Source of the DNA: Pelargonium cotyledonis
Lineage: Eukaryota > Streptophyta > Magnoliopsida > Geraniales > Geraniaceae
Direction: 5' to 3'
Assembly (NCBI GenBank): GCA_036897625.1
Contig: JAYMTA010000101.1
Span: forward strand, 1 to 41,592
DNA length: 41,592 bases
The translations under genes and the position numbers were made by a program. The number at the start of each line of letters is the position of its first letter. The first letter of the stretch is position 1. Positions 32,551-41,592 of the stretch are shown here, piece by piece. The notes beneath the pieces were generated by a model. The model was not told the origin of the DNA and searched no databases. It worked only from the letters and a program-made list of their open reading frames with translations.

Positions 32551-33640
32551 TTTCAGAAAATGTTGATAGCCTTATGTTCTGCTTTGATAATTAATTGGTA
32601 TAATTAACTGTGCCTTCGAAGGAAACAAAAACAGATTAATGTATATTTCACATATATTCTTAGGAATCAAAGAGAATTTCAAAATAGTTTCTGTATTATG
32701 CAGAGCTAAAGAAGAAACTTATCTGACCAGAAAGTAAGTTTATTTTCATACTGTATACATGCTCTCTCTTCTCTAATCCAAAACTTGAAAAACCAAGAAA
32801 CAGACTGTAACAAAATGTTAAAGATTATGGTGGCTTACCAGAAATGTTGCTACAAGGACATGTAATGCAACAACTTATCTGCAGGAGTTTTGACCAAATC
32901 TTTGGTTTGTAGGTAAAATAATTGAATATTGGTAGTAGTGTGTGTGTGTTTTTGTATATATAACAAGAAAAAAGAAAACTGTAAGAGAATAATATGTTAT
33001 GGCCATTTTCTTTATTCACTCAGAAGGAAGCAACCAATTACTCTTTTGTTTCATAGAATAACTGTTTTATCTTTTTTAAGCAATACAAAAAGAAGAAAAA
33101 GAAGATCAATGACAGATGGAAAATAGATGGCATATTACAGTTGTAGGTTCCAATCACCTTTAACTTTTTTTTTTCCTTTTTACATGAAAATTACATTGCA
33201 TACAATATATCAGTAATTATATGAAATAGAAACATGTTTTGCATAATGAGATTATAAATTTTTTATTTATTAAAAACTAAGAAGCACCACATTCTGTGGG
33301 CAGCCTTTCTTCTTTATTCACCAAAGAATATTCACATTAGTCTTCTATTAGAAGGTTAGCTTCTAGAGATGGTTGAGTTTTTGTGTCTGAGGTCTTGAGT
33401 GAATTGAAGATAGAACAAAAGAATTGTTACTTGGAGAAAAAGTTACATTCCCAAATCTGAATTCTGAACTGTTTGTCTTTGCAATATCAGAAAAAACTAT
33501 GCTTATAAATTTTAACATCAGACCAATATTTTATTGTATATATAAAAAAAAAAAAAACAATTTATGCTTTAGTTTCTCAAAGAAACATAATTGTTACAAT
33601 CTTTCAAATCACAGAGGTTGCAAGATGTACATTAATCTTA
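32551..33640. other. Intergenic region, DC1 5' flank and NB-ARC 3' flank
   Basis: No gene is seen. On the minus strand TTTCTG|GTAAGCC at about 32838 followed by an acceptor near 32587 could mark a 5' UTR intron of the DC1 gene (weak). The remainder is AT-rich, with poly-A and poly-T runs at 33163-33174 and 33546-33557. Confidence 0.45.
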
Positions 33641-35122
33641 CTAAAAATCAAGAAAATGAGTCTTGGAATCTTCTTCTTCTACTTCTTCCTTTGGAGTCTG
33701 ACTGGACTTGGAATTCATTTTCTCTTTGTTCTTCTGATAAAAAATCTCCCCCAGCATTTTTGCCGCCAATGGAACTCCAGCACTCTCTCTTTTTATGTCC
33801 TTCTTGAGCTCTTCCTTTAGTTCCTTCAGCTTCACCTCTCTTAACTTCGCCTGCTCATTCGCGACTCCTTCCTTCGACGGTTCATTCTTGGCTCCTTCCT
33901 TCTCCGGCTCATACTTGTCTCCTTCCTTCTCTGGTTCATCCTTGACTTCTTCCTTCTCCGGCTCAGCCTTGACTCCTTCCTTCCCGGGTTCATTCTTGGA
34001 TTCTTCCTTCTCCGGTTCATACATGAATTCTTCCTTCGCAAGTTCGTTCTTTAGAACTTCATTCACCGGTTCATCCTTGAATCCTTCCTTCTTGAAAATT
34101 GACCAGCAGCTCTTAGTGTCAGAAAGAGGCAACAAGCTATACAAGTTCTCTTTCCGAACCATCTTCTCTGCTACTTCTTCACTCCTGGATGTGACAATTA
34201 CTGCTCCTCCATGCTCTTTTGGCAATCCATACGCAAGCCTATCGCCCCACTTCTCTTTGCCAATACCTTGAGGAGGAAGTGAATGCAAATCTTGGTACCA
34301 ATCCGCATTGTCCACAGCACCATCTAACACAATAAGGTACTTCTTTCCCCTCAGTTTCAGGTTCAAGGCATAGACCAGTTTTGCTAATGCTTGATCATCG
34401 GTCTCACGAGGCTTAAGAATCTCCTTGTTCACTCCAAGACTGTTGAGCAATCTATTAACTACTACGAATCTGTGGTCTGGTTCATCTTGTTCATCTGACA
34501 CTCGAAAGCTTGACATGCATATCCAGATTCTTGGGAGGAAGTGGCTCTTCACTTCTTGCTTGTTGAACAAAACCTGGCAAAGGGTGGTTTTGCCAATGCC
34601 TTTCATGCCAATCATCCCAAGAGCCTTCAACTGGCTCGTGCTCTCTTCCTTCAGAAGCAACTTCTCCACTGCCTTCACCTTCCCATCAAACCCATAAACC
34701 TTTTCTGGATCCACTGATCTTGTAGTCAGATGGGTTGCATCATCTTCTTTAGTCTTCTCTGATGCGCCTTCTTCATCTCCGCCACTTTTGGCTTTATCGA
34801 TTGCTTCACTGAGCTTCTCTCTTAGCTGGTTTAACATCATTCTCTTGGTGTTGATGGAAACCAGTTCTTCCTCAGTGTATTGATCATCTTTATAGTTCCT
34901 TCTTGATAGATTCTTGCAGTATTCGAGAGCATCAATGAGACTCGACAGTGATTCTGTAGTAAGTGATTCTGATGATGTGTGTGATCTGGTATCTGGTTGA
35001 AGCAACTTTTTTATTTCTATGAAATGTTGGTGGAGGGGGATTTTGGAGATTCTCTTGCTCTTTTCATTGAATCGATGGCAGAATTGATTTCTTAGAGACT
35101 CTGCCTTCACTTGCATAGCCAT
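33641..35122 (-). CDS. NB-ARC-only protein with charged nonapeptide repeat
   Basis: A single exon of 493 aa with ATG at 35122. Residues 1-130 are helical and charged, with no TIR or clear Rx-type CC. NB-ARC motifs follow: P-loop GMKGIGKTT (172-180), RNBS-A-like (PRIWICMSS), kinase 2 KKYLIVLDGAVD (260-271, Gly where most NLRs have the second Asp), RNBS-B GGAVIVTSRS (305-314), RNBS-C-like LLPLSDTKSCWSIFKKEGF (330-348) and a GLPL-like AGVPLAAKMLG (448-458). Between the last two lie nine 9-residue units (EPEKEGDKY type, 351-431). There is no winged-helix, MHD motif or LRR. The layout recalls Arabidopsis At4g19060 and At5g45440/At5g45490 (from memory), short NB-ARC proteins of unknown role. It is divergent from the NB-ARC-LRR gene, with 787 bp between the ATGs. 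Confidence 0.9.
   Translation of the reverse strand: MAMQVKAESLRNQFCHRFNEKSKRISKIPLHQHFIEIKKLLQPDTRSHTSSESLTTESLSSLIDALEYCKNLSRRNYKDDQYTEEELVSINTKRMMLNQLREKLSEAIDKAKSGGDEEGASEKTKEDDATHLTTRSVDPEKVYGFDGKVKAVEKLLLKEESTSQLKALGMIGMKGIGKTTLCQVLFNKQEVKSHFLPRIWICMSSFRVSDEQDEPDHRFVVVNRLLNSLGVNKEILKPRETDDQALAKLVYALNLKLRGKKYLIVLDGAVDNADWYQDLHSLPPQGIGKEKWGDRLAYGLPKEHGGAVIVTSRSEEVAEKMVRKENLYSLLPLSDTKSCWSIFKKEGFKDEPVNEVLKNELAKEEFMYEPEKEESKNEPGKEGVKAEPEKEEVKDEPEKEGDKYEPEKEGAKNEPSKEGVANEQAKLREVKLKELKEELKKDIKRESAGVPLAAKMLGEIFYQKNKEKMNSKSSQTPKEEVEEEDSKTHFLDF
33830..34072 (-). repeat. 27-bp tandem repeat inside the NB-ARC-only gene
   Basis: Nine in-frame 27-bp units encode EP-x-K-E-x-x-K-x nonapeptides. The five or six central units are nearly regular; the outer ones are degenerate (EPVNEVLKN, ELAKEEFMY, EQAKLREVK). 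The period keeps frame, so unit number can vary between alleles. Confidence 0.92.
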
Positions 35123-35255
35123 AGCAACACAACACTAGTACTTGCAGACCTAGCAAGAGGTTGGGAGGAGAAAGGAAGAAAGTTTTTAGGCCAATGGAGA
35201 GAGTGAGTATATGAACAAGAGAAGATATTGAGTTAAAAGAATGAAATTAAGAGTT

Positions 35256-35450
35256 GCTTCATGTCCATAACTTTGCTTGTGGACACATCTTTGCATGAGA
35301 TTCATAGTGTATCTCGTGTCCATAAGATCGTCAAGTTAGAATCGATTCAATACCTTTTTCGTTTTGTACACATTCTCATTCTTGAATCCATCACTTTGCT
35401 TGTGATTTAGGTTGTACTTTATGTTCATAAATTTGTCAAGTTAGAATCTT
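35256..35450. repeat. Diverged direct repeat in the divergent promoter
   Basis: Unit 1 (35256-35344) and unit 2 (35381-35450) share the order cataactttgcttgtg / catcactttgcttgtg, then tgtccataag / tgttcataaa and gtcaagttagaatc in both. The similarity is partial, with a shortened middle in unit 2. Confidence 0.65.
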
Positions 35451-35809
35451 ATTGTTGTCTCATAGTTGAGGGAAAGTATGAAAATGTAGTCTCATTATCG
35501 AGTCTCGTTGTATTGTGTTAAATATGGACAATAACACAAAAACTATATAAGTTGTTTAAATAGCATAATATGTAATTAACAAGGATGTGTTCATGGTCAA
35601 GTTTCTTGTTTGAGATTTTTTTTTAATCAAGTCAAGTATCAACTGAATGGGGACCATCAATAAAGCTTAGATTCCATTTTACATTTAGCAGAAGAAACTG
35701 AAGAAGAAGAAAGGTACAAAAGCTCTCATTCTTTTCTTTATCTTATTTATCAGTTCACTTTGTTTTCAAGTATAGTATGGCTTCATTTTTACAGTACTGA
35801 ATAACATTC

Positions 35810-35817
35810 TATAAATA
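35810..35817 (+). promoter_or_regulatory. TATA box of the NB-ARC-LRR gene
   Basis: TATAAATA lies 93 bp upstream of the ATG at 35910. A start about 30 bp downstream would give a 5' leader of about 65 nt. This supports transcription beginning before the small first exon. Confidence 0.6.
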
Positions 35818-35909
35818 TTTGATGAACTGGGCTAGCATGTCACAGCTCTCACCATTCAAATTCAACAGCACATAACACAGAACAAATTGGCCTCTGAGCT
35901 GTCAGAACT

Positions 35910-38900
35910 ATGAGCAATCAATTGACAGCTGACCAGGCACCAAAACCAGGTTCTTCTTTGTGATTTATTTCAATTTATTCATTGTTTATTTGATGTCACT
36001 TTACAATGCCTATCACATGTTTGTTAAAAGTCCTCTGAGAATATTTGCTTTGCTTGTCTTTATATTTTGTAGTTTTTTTTTTCTTTTCAATGACATGACA
36101 TGATTTTGTATGTAGTACTGAACTTAGTAAAACAAATGCATGACAAAGATCAAATGTCTTTATATGGTTGTCAGTAGGATGATTATGAGAAGTAGAGAAC
36201 CATCTTGACCTTATTTAGTTTCTGTCTGCGTATATAATATACATAGAGTGACCTTTCTCAATCTGTACCGGTTATGTAAGAATTGTCTCGTTGATTACTT
36301 GTTGAGTTTGAGACTGTTTCATATATGAGACGGGCACCTTCATGTGCGTAAGGGGAAGGGCTGGAGTCAAGTTTGACAGTAGATTAAAGTACTGCTATGA
36401 TTTTAGTAACACAATCAAAGAAGAAACTTAACAGCATAAAACTCAGACTAAAAGATGTATTGGGAGGTGAGTTTTAGTGAAAGAGAACCTAACTATAATA
36501 CTTTTTCCATATAAGCACAGTTACTAAATAATTAAGTTCTTATTTTTAACTATTCTTCAAAAAATCTTGGAGTTTTATATTGTATAAATTCATTGTTTTT
36601 TCCCTTTCTGTGCTTAGAAGATAATTATCATAAATATACTTGTATATATGTGATGAACCAAATTGTACCATGTCTTATTTACTGGAGGTTCGGAGGTACA
36701 CATTCACTGTGTTTTTTGTGCAAATGGGTTTTGAACATGTTGAATTGTTGATTTATCTGAACTTTCTTGATCATCTGTTTTTATTGTAAAAAGGCATAGA
36801 TAGAGTGATTATAATAACTTAAGTCCAGGCAATGATGAGTACTGAGTGCAAGACTTTACAGAAATGGTTAGAGAAAACTAGGCACCATTTTTTTCCATCA
36901 GGATCTAGTCATTTACTGCAACAAAAAACTGGAATTCTGTTAAACTTTTTCTACTTGACTATTTGTTGAAGTACTAATTGGATATTCTGCATCAGGAATG
37001 GCCCAAAATACTGTGAATCATCGGATAGACAAAGTGGTGACAATGCTAGGAGAGAATGACAAAGTTGTTCTTCATGGGAAACACGGAGTTGGGAAATCGT
37101 GGATGGCAATGAAGCTAAGCCAAAGTGATTATGCAGTCAGCAAGTTTGATGTCACTATCTGGATATTCTTGAACAGAAAATATGACGAGATGGCTCTATA
37201 TGAGAACATAGCCTGGCAGTTGTCTTTGTTTCCAGCACATGAGGAGCTGGATATTGATGGGGAAGACAATGAGCAAAATGGGGAGGCAAAAGAGAAGCAG
37301 GAAGGGGCAGAGAAAGAGGGGCAAGAAAAAAAGGAGAAAGATGAGAGGCTGGCCAAGTTGAAAGAAGTGCTAAATGTGCTTGCAAAGAAGAGATGTCTTC
37401 TCATTCTTGATGGTGGAGATCAAGAAAGTGAAGATAAGGTCATGGCACTTTTACAGTTTTGGTGGCATCCTGACCGGAAACCTTTGTCCAAGGTTTTGGC
37501 GACTAGACGAGAAAGAGGCATCAACGAAAGGGTGGGATATTTTGAAGTTGAGCCCCTCTTAGAAGAAGATGCAATGTCTTTGCTGAGAGAAAGGGACGCA
37601 ATAGCCATTTCGGAGAAACTACGCAAAGCTATCATTGGAAAAAGTGGGGGCTTGCCTGCTGCTATTATTGCAATCACAGAAGTCTTGAATCATATTGTAA
37701 AGTGTGATTCTGGTGTTTGGACGCAAGAGCATGCTTTCGATGAAGTGATCAGTATTATGGAAGGGGACAGTTTTCAAGAAGCAAGTGAGAGTCTGATAGA
37801 GTTACTTTGTCGTGGGTGCGATAAGTCTCCCAATGACAATGTCATCTCTAAATGCTGTTGGCATAGCATTCAGTACTTTCAGAAGCACCGCGAGGTCCAT
37901 TACAATGAGTTGATTACTCACTGGATAATGGAGGGTTTTTATGATCCCGTTGATCATCTCGAGGAGGCTTACGAGATGGGACATCGAGTCTTGATGTTGT
38001 TCATAGACAGTGGCTTCCTCAAGAAACAGGAGGACAATGTTGTTACAATGGCAGGAGCTGAAGAGCTGAATATGACTGATCTTCGCCGCCTAGGATTTGA
38101 TGGGGAATCTAATCTCGGGTTGCCTAATGTGCAGGGAGAGGGAAAAAACTGGACAGGTCTTGGGAGGGTCATACAGGCAGATGGTATGATAAACACATAC
38201 GTCCGGCATCCAAGAAAGTGGGCAAAAGTTTCAACACTCTTGGTGGATGGAAACCGGCTCTGCAGGGAAATTCCTGAGACATTCTTTCAAAACATGCCTG
38301 AGCTCCACATTCTTTGCCTTTTGAACCCCAGGTTCAGGTCATTGCCTATGTCATTGTTTGAAACTGATAAGCTTCTTGTGCTTTCTCTTAGGGGCTGTGA
38401 TCTGTTAGAGAAAATCTACCATATCCAAAAGCTCAAATCATTGATTGTTCTTGAGATTTCTGGTGCTAGGTCCTTGAAGAGAATCCCAGATGATCTTTTC
38501 AAGGAAATGACTAGCCTTGAGAGTCTTAACCTATCTTCAGTCCAGGTCAATTCACTACCTTCCTCTCTTTACGAGCTCATTCAACTGCGTAGGCTTGTTC
38601 TTAAAGATTGTTCTCGTTTGGTGACACTGAAAAGTTGGCAAAAACTTGTAAACCTTGAGGTTCTTGTTCTTTCTGGTTCCACCTCTTTCAAAAAATTTGT
38701 CGACAGAACCTTCCAATCCCTTCAGAAACTTCTACTTCTTGATCTTTCCCACACCTCCATTGAAAGGTTACCATTCTTTCACAATCTTGACAGTTTCGAA
38801 AGACTCATATTAAGAGGCTGTGTCTCTTTGCATTTCCTTCCCAGCCTCAAGCATTTGTCTTCTCTGCTTGTTCTTGATGTTCATGGTGCTACTGAGATCA

Positions 38901-40756
38901 AGCAACTCCCATATGAATCCATGGAAAATAAAAATGACCTCCAAATTCTTGATCTGTCAAAAACCAAGATTGTTCAGCTTCCTTCCAACATTTCCAGCCT
39001 TTCTGAGCTCTATTTGAGTAGTTGCTCTGAACTTTCCAAACTTCCGCATTCAGAAGCAATGAAAAAACTCAAGATTCTTGATCTTTCTGATACTCCTATG
39101 CTGTCTGAAATTGAAGATAAATTCTTTGACAATCTGAGCTGTCTTGGTAGTCTCCACATCTCAAAAGCAAAAGTTGCAGCTCTACCTTCCTTGTCCAACC
39201 TCACTAACCTTCATCATCTTTCGATAAAGGACTGCAAGGAACTGAAAGAATTGCCATCCGTGGAAGCTCTTGAGAAGTTGGAGGTTCTTGATCTATCAGG
39301 TTGCACCGAGCTGAATCTCAAACAAGAGGAGTCTTTTCAAAAAATGACGCGCCTTCAGAGACTCGATCTTTCTGAGACTAAGGTTGAACACTTGCCATCT
39401 CTTCCTAGTCCAATTAGCAATCTCCGGCATCTTATTCTGAGGGGATGCACCAAGCTTACCAAACTTCCTGAGTTGGAGTCTCAATCAAAACTTGAAGAGC
39501 TTGACATATGTGGTGAAAATTCATTGAAAGAAATCAAAGCTCAGTTTTTGGAGCACATGAGCCACCTTCGGATTCTCAAATCCGAGACCCCTTTTGTAGA
39601 ATTACCATCCATGGATCGCCTCAAAGAACTCAAGGAGCTTGAGCAACTCAAGCTAAGCAGTTGTCCAGAGCTGAAAGATGTGCCATGGTTGGAAGCACTG
39701 ACAAAACTTGAGGTTTTGGATCTTAGCAGGTCAGGAGTAATCTCTCTACCATCTCTTTCCCCCAAGCTTCGGGAACTTTGGCTAACAGACTGTCAGAGCT
39801 TACAAGAGGTTCCATCTCTTGAATCACTTGCTCTATTGGAGGTTCTTAGTCTGCGAGGGACGGGGATTACAAAATTCCCCTACGAAATCACACATCTGGC
39901 TCATCTGAATCGCCTTGATCTACCAGACTCGATGGTGCAAGAAATTGAGTGGAGCAATGTAATGTACCTACCAGAAAAGCTGAACTGGGAGCAATGGAGA
40001 ACAGCAAAGACTGATGCAGAATTCTTCGAGTTTTTGGAGAAACGTCCTGTTTTGCAGGACGCATACTTCAAGCAGTTCCATATCTACTTCCATGGAGATG
40101 AGCAGCACTTCAAAGAAACTTACTCACAGGTCAGACACATTCCCTACACAGCGAAGCAAGGAGCGTTTCTTGAATTCCGCGGCTCCTATAGCATTCCTGA
40201 AGGTTTTGAAAGCATCCTGGGACAAGCTGAGGGCATATCTTTGGTCGATACTATGGATACCAATCCCTTCACTCCATTGTCTAAATTTGGTTCTGACACA
40301 TTGAAGGCAGTTAAAAGATGTTGCCTGGAGAGATGCTTTGAAATGAAGAGCCTTCTCAGTGGAGGATATATGGATGATCTGTTGAAGAAAGAGATAGAGA
40401 CTCTATGGGTTTCGAACCTTCCCAAGTTGCAGAGCATAGACAAGGGTGTTAGCTTCGAGAAGCTTCAACATTTGTATCTAGACTGCTGCCCAATGATTCA
40501 GTATGTTTTCTTATCAGACCAGGTGCCACAAAACCTTGAAACTCTTCAGGTTACGTTCTGCGATAACCTGCAGATGGTATTCAAGAATGATAATGAAGAA
40601 GACCGGTGCACGCTGACCAACTTGAAGACATTGTATCTGTTGGAGCTTCCAAAATTGAAAAGGATTGGTGGTGTATTTCCATATGTCAAATCTTGTAAAA
40701 TCAACGAATGCCCTCAAGTCCTTGGGGACTATAAAAAGTGTTCCACGCATCACTGA
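35910..40756 (+). CDS. NB-ARC-LRR disease-resistance-like protein, no CC/TIR
   Basis: My model has a small first exon, 35910-35949 (MSNQLTADQAPKP plus one base), spliced to 36996-40756, giving 1266 aa. Donor CCAG|GTTCTT and acceptor CATCAG|GA keep frame, and an upstream TATA box agrees. Without that exon, translation starts at 36998 (1252 aa). NB-ARC motifs (1266-aa numbering) are P-loop GKHGVGKS (41-48), kinase 2 LLILDGGD (148-155), RNBS-B KVLATRRE and GLPL as GGLPAA (231-236). A Lys/Glu/Gln-rich insertion at about 98-133 separates RNBS-A from kinase 2. The MHD position reads MAG (365-367). At least 20 irregular LRRs follow (about 430-1015), then a C-terminal region ending in RPS2-like LRRs. 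No CC, TIR or RPW8 domain precedes the P-loop. It resembles Arabidopsis At4g19050 (from memory). The function is unproven; the family is immune-receptor-like. Confidence 0.92.
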
Positions 40757-41422
40757 TTGCTCGCAAGTCGCGCCATTCCAGTTCGTGTACTTGCTATACT
40801 CTATCCCAATCTGTTAACTTCCTTGCACTACAACTTTTCTTCATTTTCCTTGTTTAGCTGCTGAGAAGAACTCAGCATTTTGTGCTATTTACTGATCTTT
40901 CAGTTTCTTCTTAATTATGACATAAACTATATTATGATCTGTATTTGTCTCGGGTATATAGAATGATTATGCTCAAAATGATGAAAACTGATAAGTAATG
41001 TTGAATCTTTGTTTCACAGCACAACATGATGATGCAGAGGAGTACATTGATGACTGTGAAGCAAGTTGGGTGGTCTGGATGTGATTTTAGTTAGTTTCCT
41101 GAACTTTTATTGAAATAAAATAAGATCATGTATATATAAATAAACTTGATCATTCCAGTGACATTGATCTTCATGTAGTTGTTGGTTCTGCAATAAGTCC
41201 CACATTATTGTAAGAGTAAGTGTATTGTATTGAAGGCAATCATAAGTATGTATTGTATTTAATTAAATAATGTTTTTCTTTACCGGAAATAATAATATTA
41301 TTTCGAAACAGGAATAGTACAATAGGGTGATAAGGAAGCAAGCAAAACTATAAAGCAAACTAAATAAATAAAGTCCAAACCAAACTAAAGCAACAAACAT
41401 AAAAAAAAATCCTCAGAATGTC
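40757..41422. other. NB-ARC-LRR 3' flank
   Basis: This is the probable 3' UTR of the NB-ARC-LRR gene (aataaaataa at about 41115-41124 as a possible poly-A signal), followed by AT-rich DNA. Nothing else is recognised. Confidence 0.5.
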
Positions 41423-41592
41423 CTATCGCCCGTTTATCCTGAGAGAACTAGACTCCTCGTATGAGTTGAGGCCTCGGCGGAACCTATCCCCAACCGGTAC
41501 TTGAAGGTAAACATGATCATTCATATAAATTTGACGCCATACAATGATCCGGACCCTACGCCAACCCGCTATTCTTTTAGCCGCGCGGCCCC
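41423..41592 (-). CDS. Possible 3' end of an unidentified gene, cut by the window edge
   Basis: On the minus strand one frame is open from the window edge for about 55 codons to a TAG at 41423-41425, ending RGLNSYEESSSLRINGR. The base composition is clearly less AT-rich than the flank, and the sequence beyond the stop looks like a 3' UTR. I do not recognise the protein. The plus strand also has a short open frame here (ATG at about 41419), so strand and coding status are uncertain. Confidence 0.3.
   Translation of the reverse strand, partial: GRAAKRIAGWRRVRIIVWRQIYMNDHVYLQVPVGDRFRRGLNSYEESSSLRINGR

Larger units (their letters stand above)
35123..35909. promoter_or_regulatory. Divergent intergenic region of the NB-ARC pair
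   Basis: The 787 bp separate the two start codons and must carry both promoters. A TATA box, TATAAATA, at 35810-35817 lies about 93 bp upstream of the plus-strand ATG at 35910. A diverged direct duplication lies at 35256-35450. No obvious TATA was found for the minus-strand gene; a TATAT at about 35209-35213 is possible. Confidence 0.6.

Noticed and set aside
33795..34271. 158-codon Ser/Phe-rich plus-strand frame
   Set aside because: Antisense of the EPEKE repeat in the NB-ARC-only gene.

Overview
This is nuclear DNA from a flowering plant, almost certainly a eudicot and probably a rosid. The evidence is AT-rich intergenic DNA, GT-AG introns of about 80-1050 bp, plant-specific families (CYP96A-type P450, DC1-domain protein, NB-ARC/LRR proteins, a mitochondrial DEAD-box helicase with a glycine-rich tail) and plant transposons (Stowaway MITE, TRIM). 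The species cannot be fixed from the sequence. Exon boundaries below were placed by hand from splice sites, codon phase and family conservation; no transcript data were used.

Layout, left to right. (1) 0.75-4.97 kb, minus: two tandem CYP96A-like P450 copies, each broken by different lesions. (2) 6.9-13.4 kb, minus: an intact 11-coding-exon gene for a 350-aa Erv41/Erv46 (ERGIC)-family ER-Golgi cargo-receptor protein. Its introns hold a Stowaway MITE, a TRIM mini-retrotransposon and a third inverted-repeat element. (3) 14.5-24.8 kb, plus: a complete 24-exon VPS53 gene (828 aa, GARP tethering complex), divergent from (2) across a short intergenic region with site II promoter motifs. (4) 26.1-28.8 kb, minus: a 7-exon mitochondrial DEAD-box RNA helicase of PMH/RH53 type. 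(5) 30.0-32.6 kb, minus: a DC1-domain protein whose coiled-coil C-terminal tail is now out of frame. (6) 33.6-35.1 kb, minus, and 35.9-40.8 kb, plus: a head-to-head pair of unusual NB-ARC proteins. One is a 493-aa NB-ARC-only protein with a 27-bp tandem repeat inside its NB-ARC domain; the other is a 1266-aa NB-ARC-LRR protein without an N-terminal CC or TIR domain. (7) At the right edge, a possible partial reading frame on the minus strand.

The most interesting system is the divergent NB-ARC pair. Both partners lack a recognisable signalling domain, both carry a Lys/Glu-rich insertion inside the NB-ARC domain (at different places), and both have Gly instead of the second Asp of the kinase-2 motif. 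The LRR partner also lacks the MHD motif. From memory, Arabidopsis At4g19050 and At4g19060 are adjacent genes of these same two types, which would make this a conserved linked pair rather than a chance arrangement. The ERGIC-type gene and VPS53, which both act in membrane traffic, also share one promoter region.
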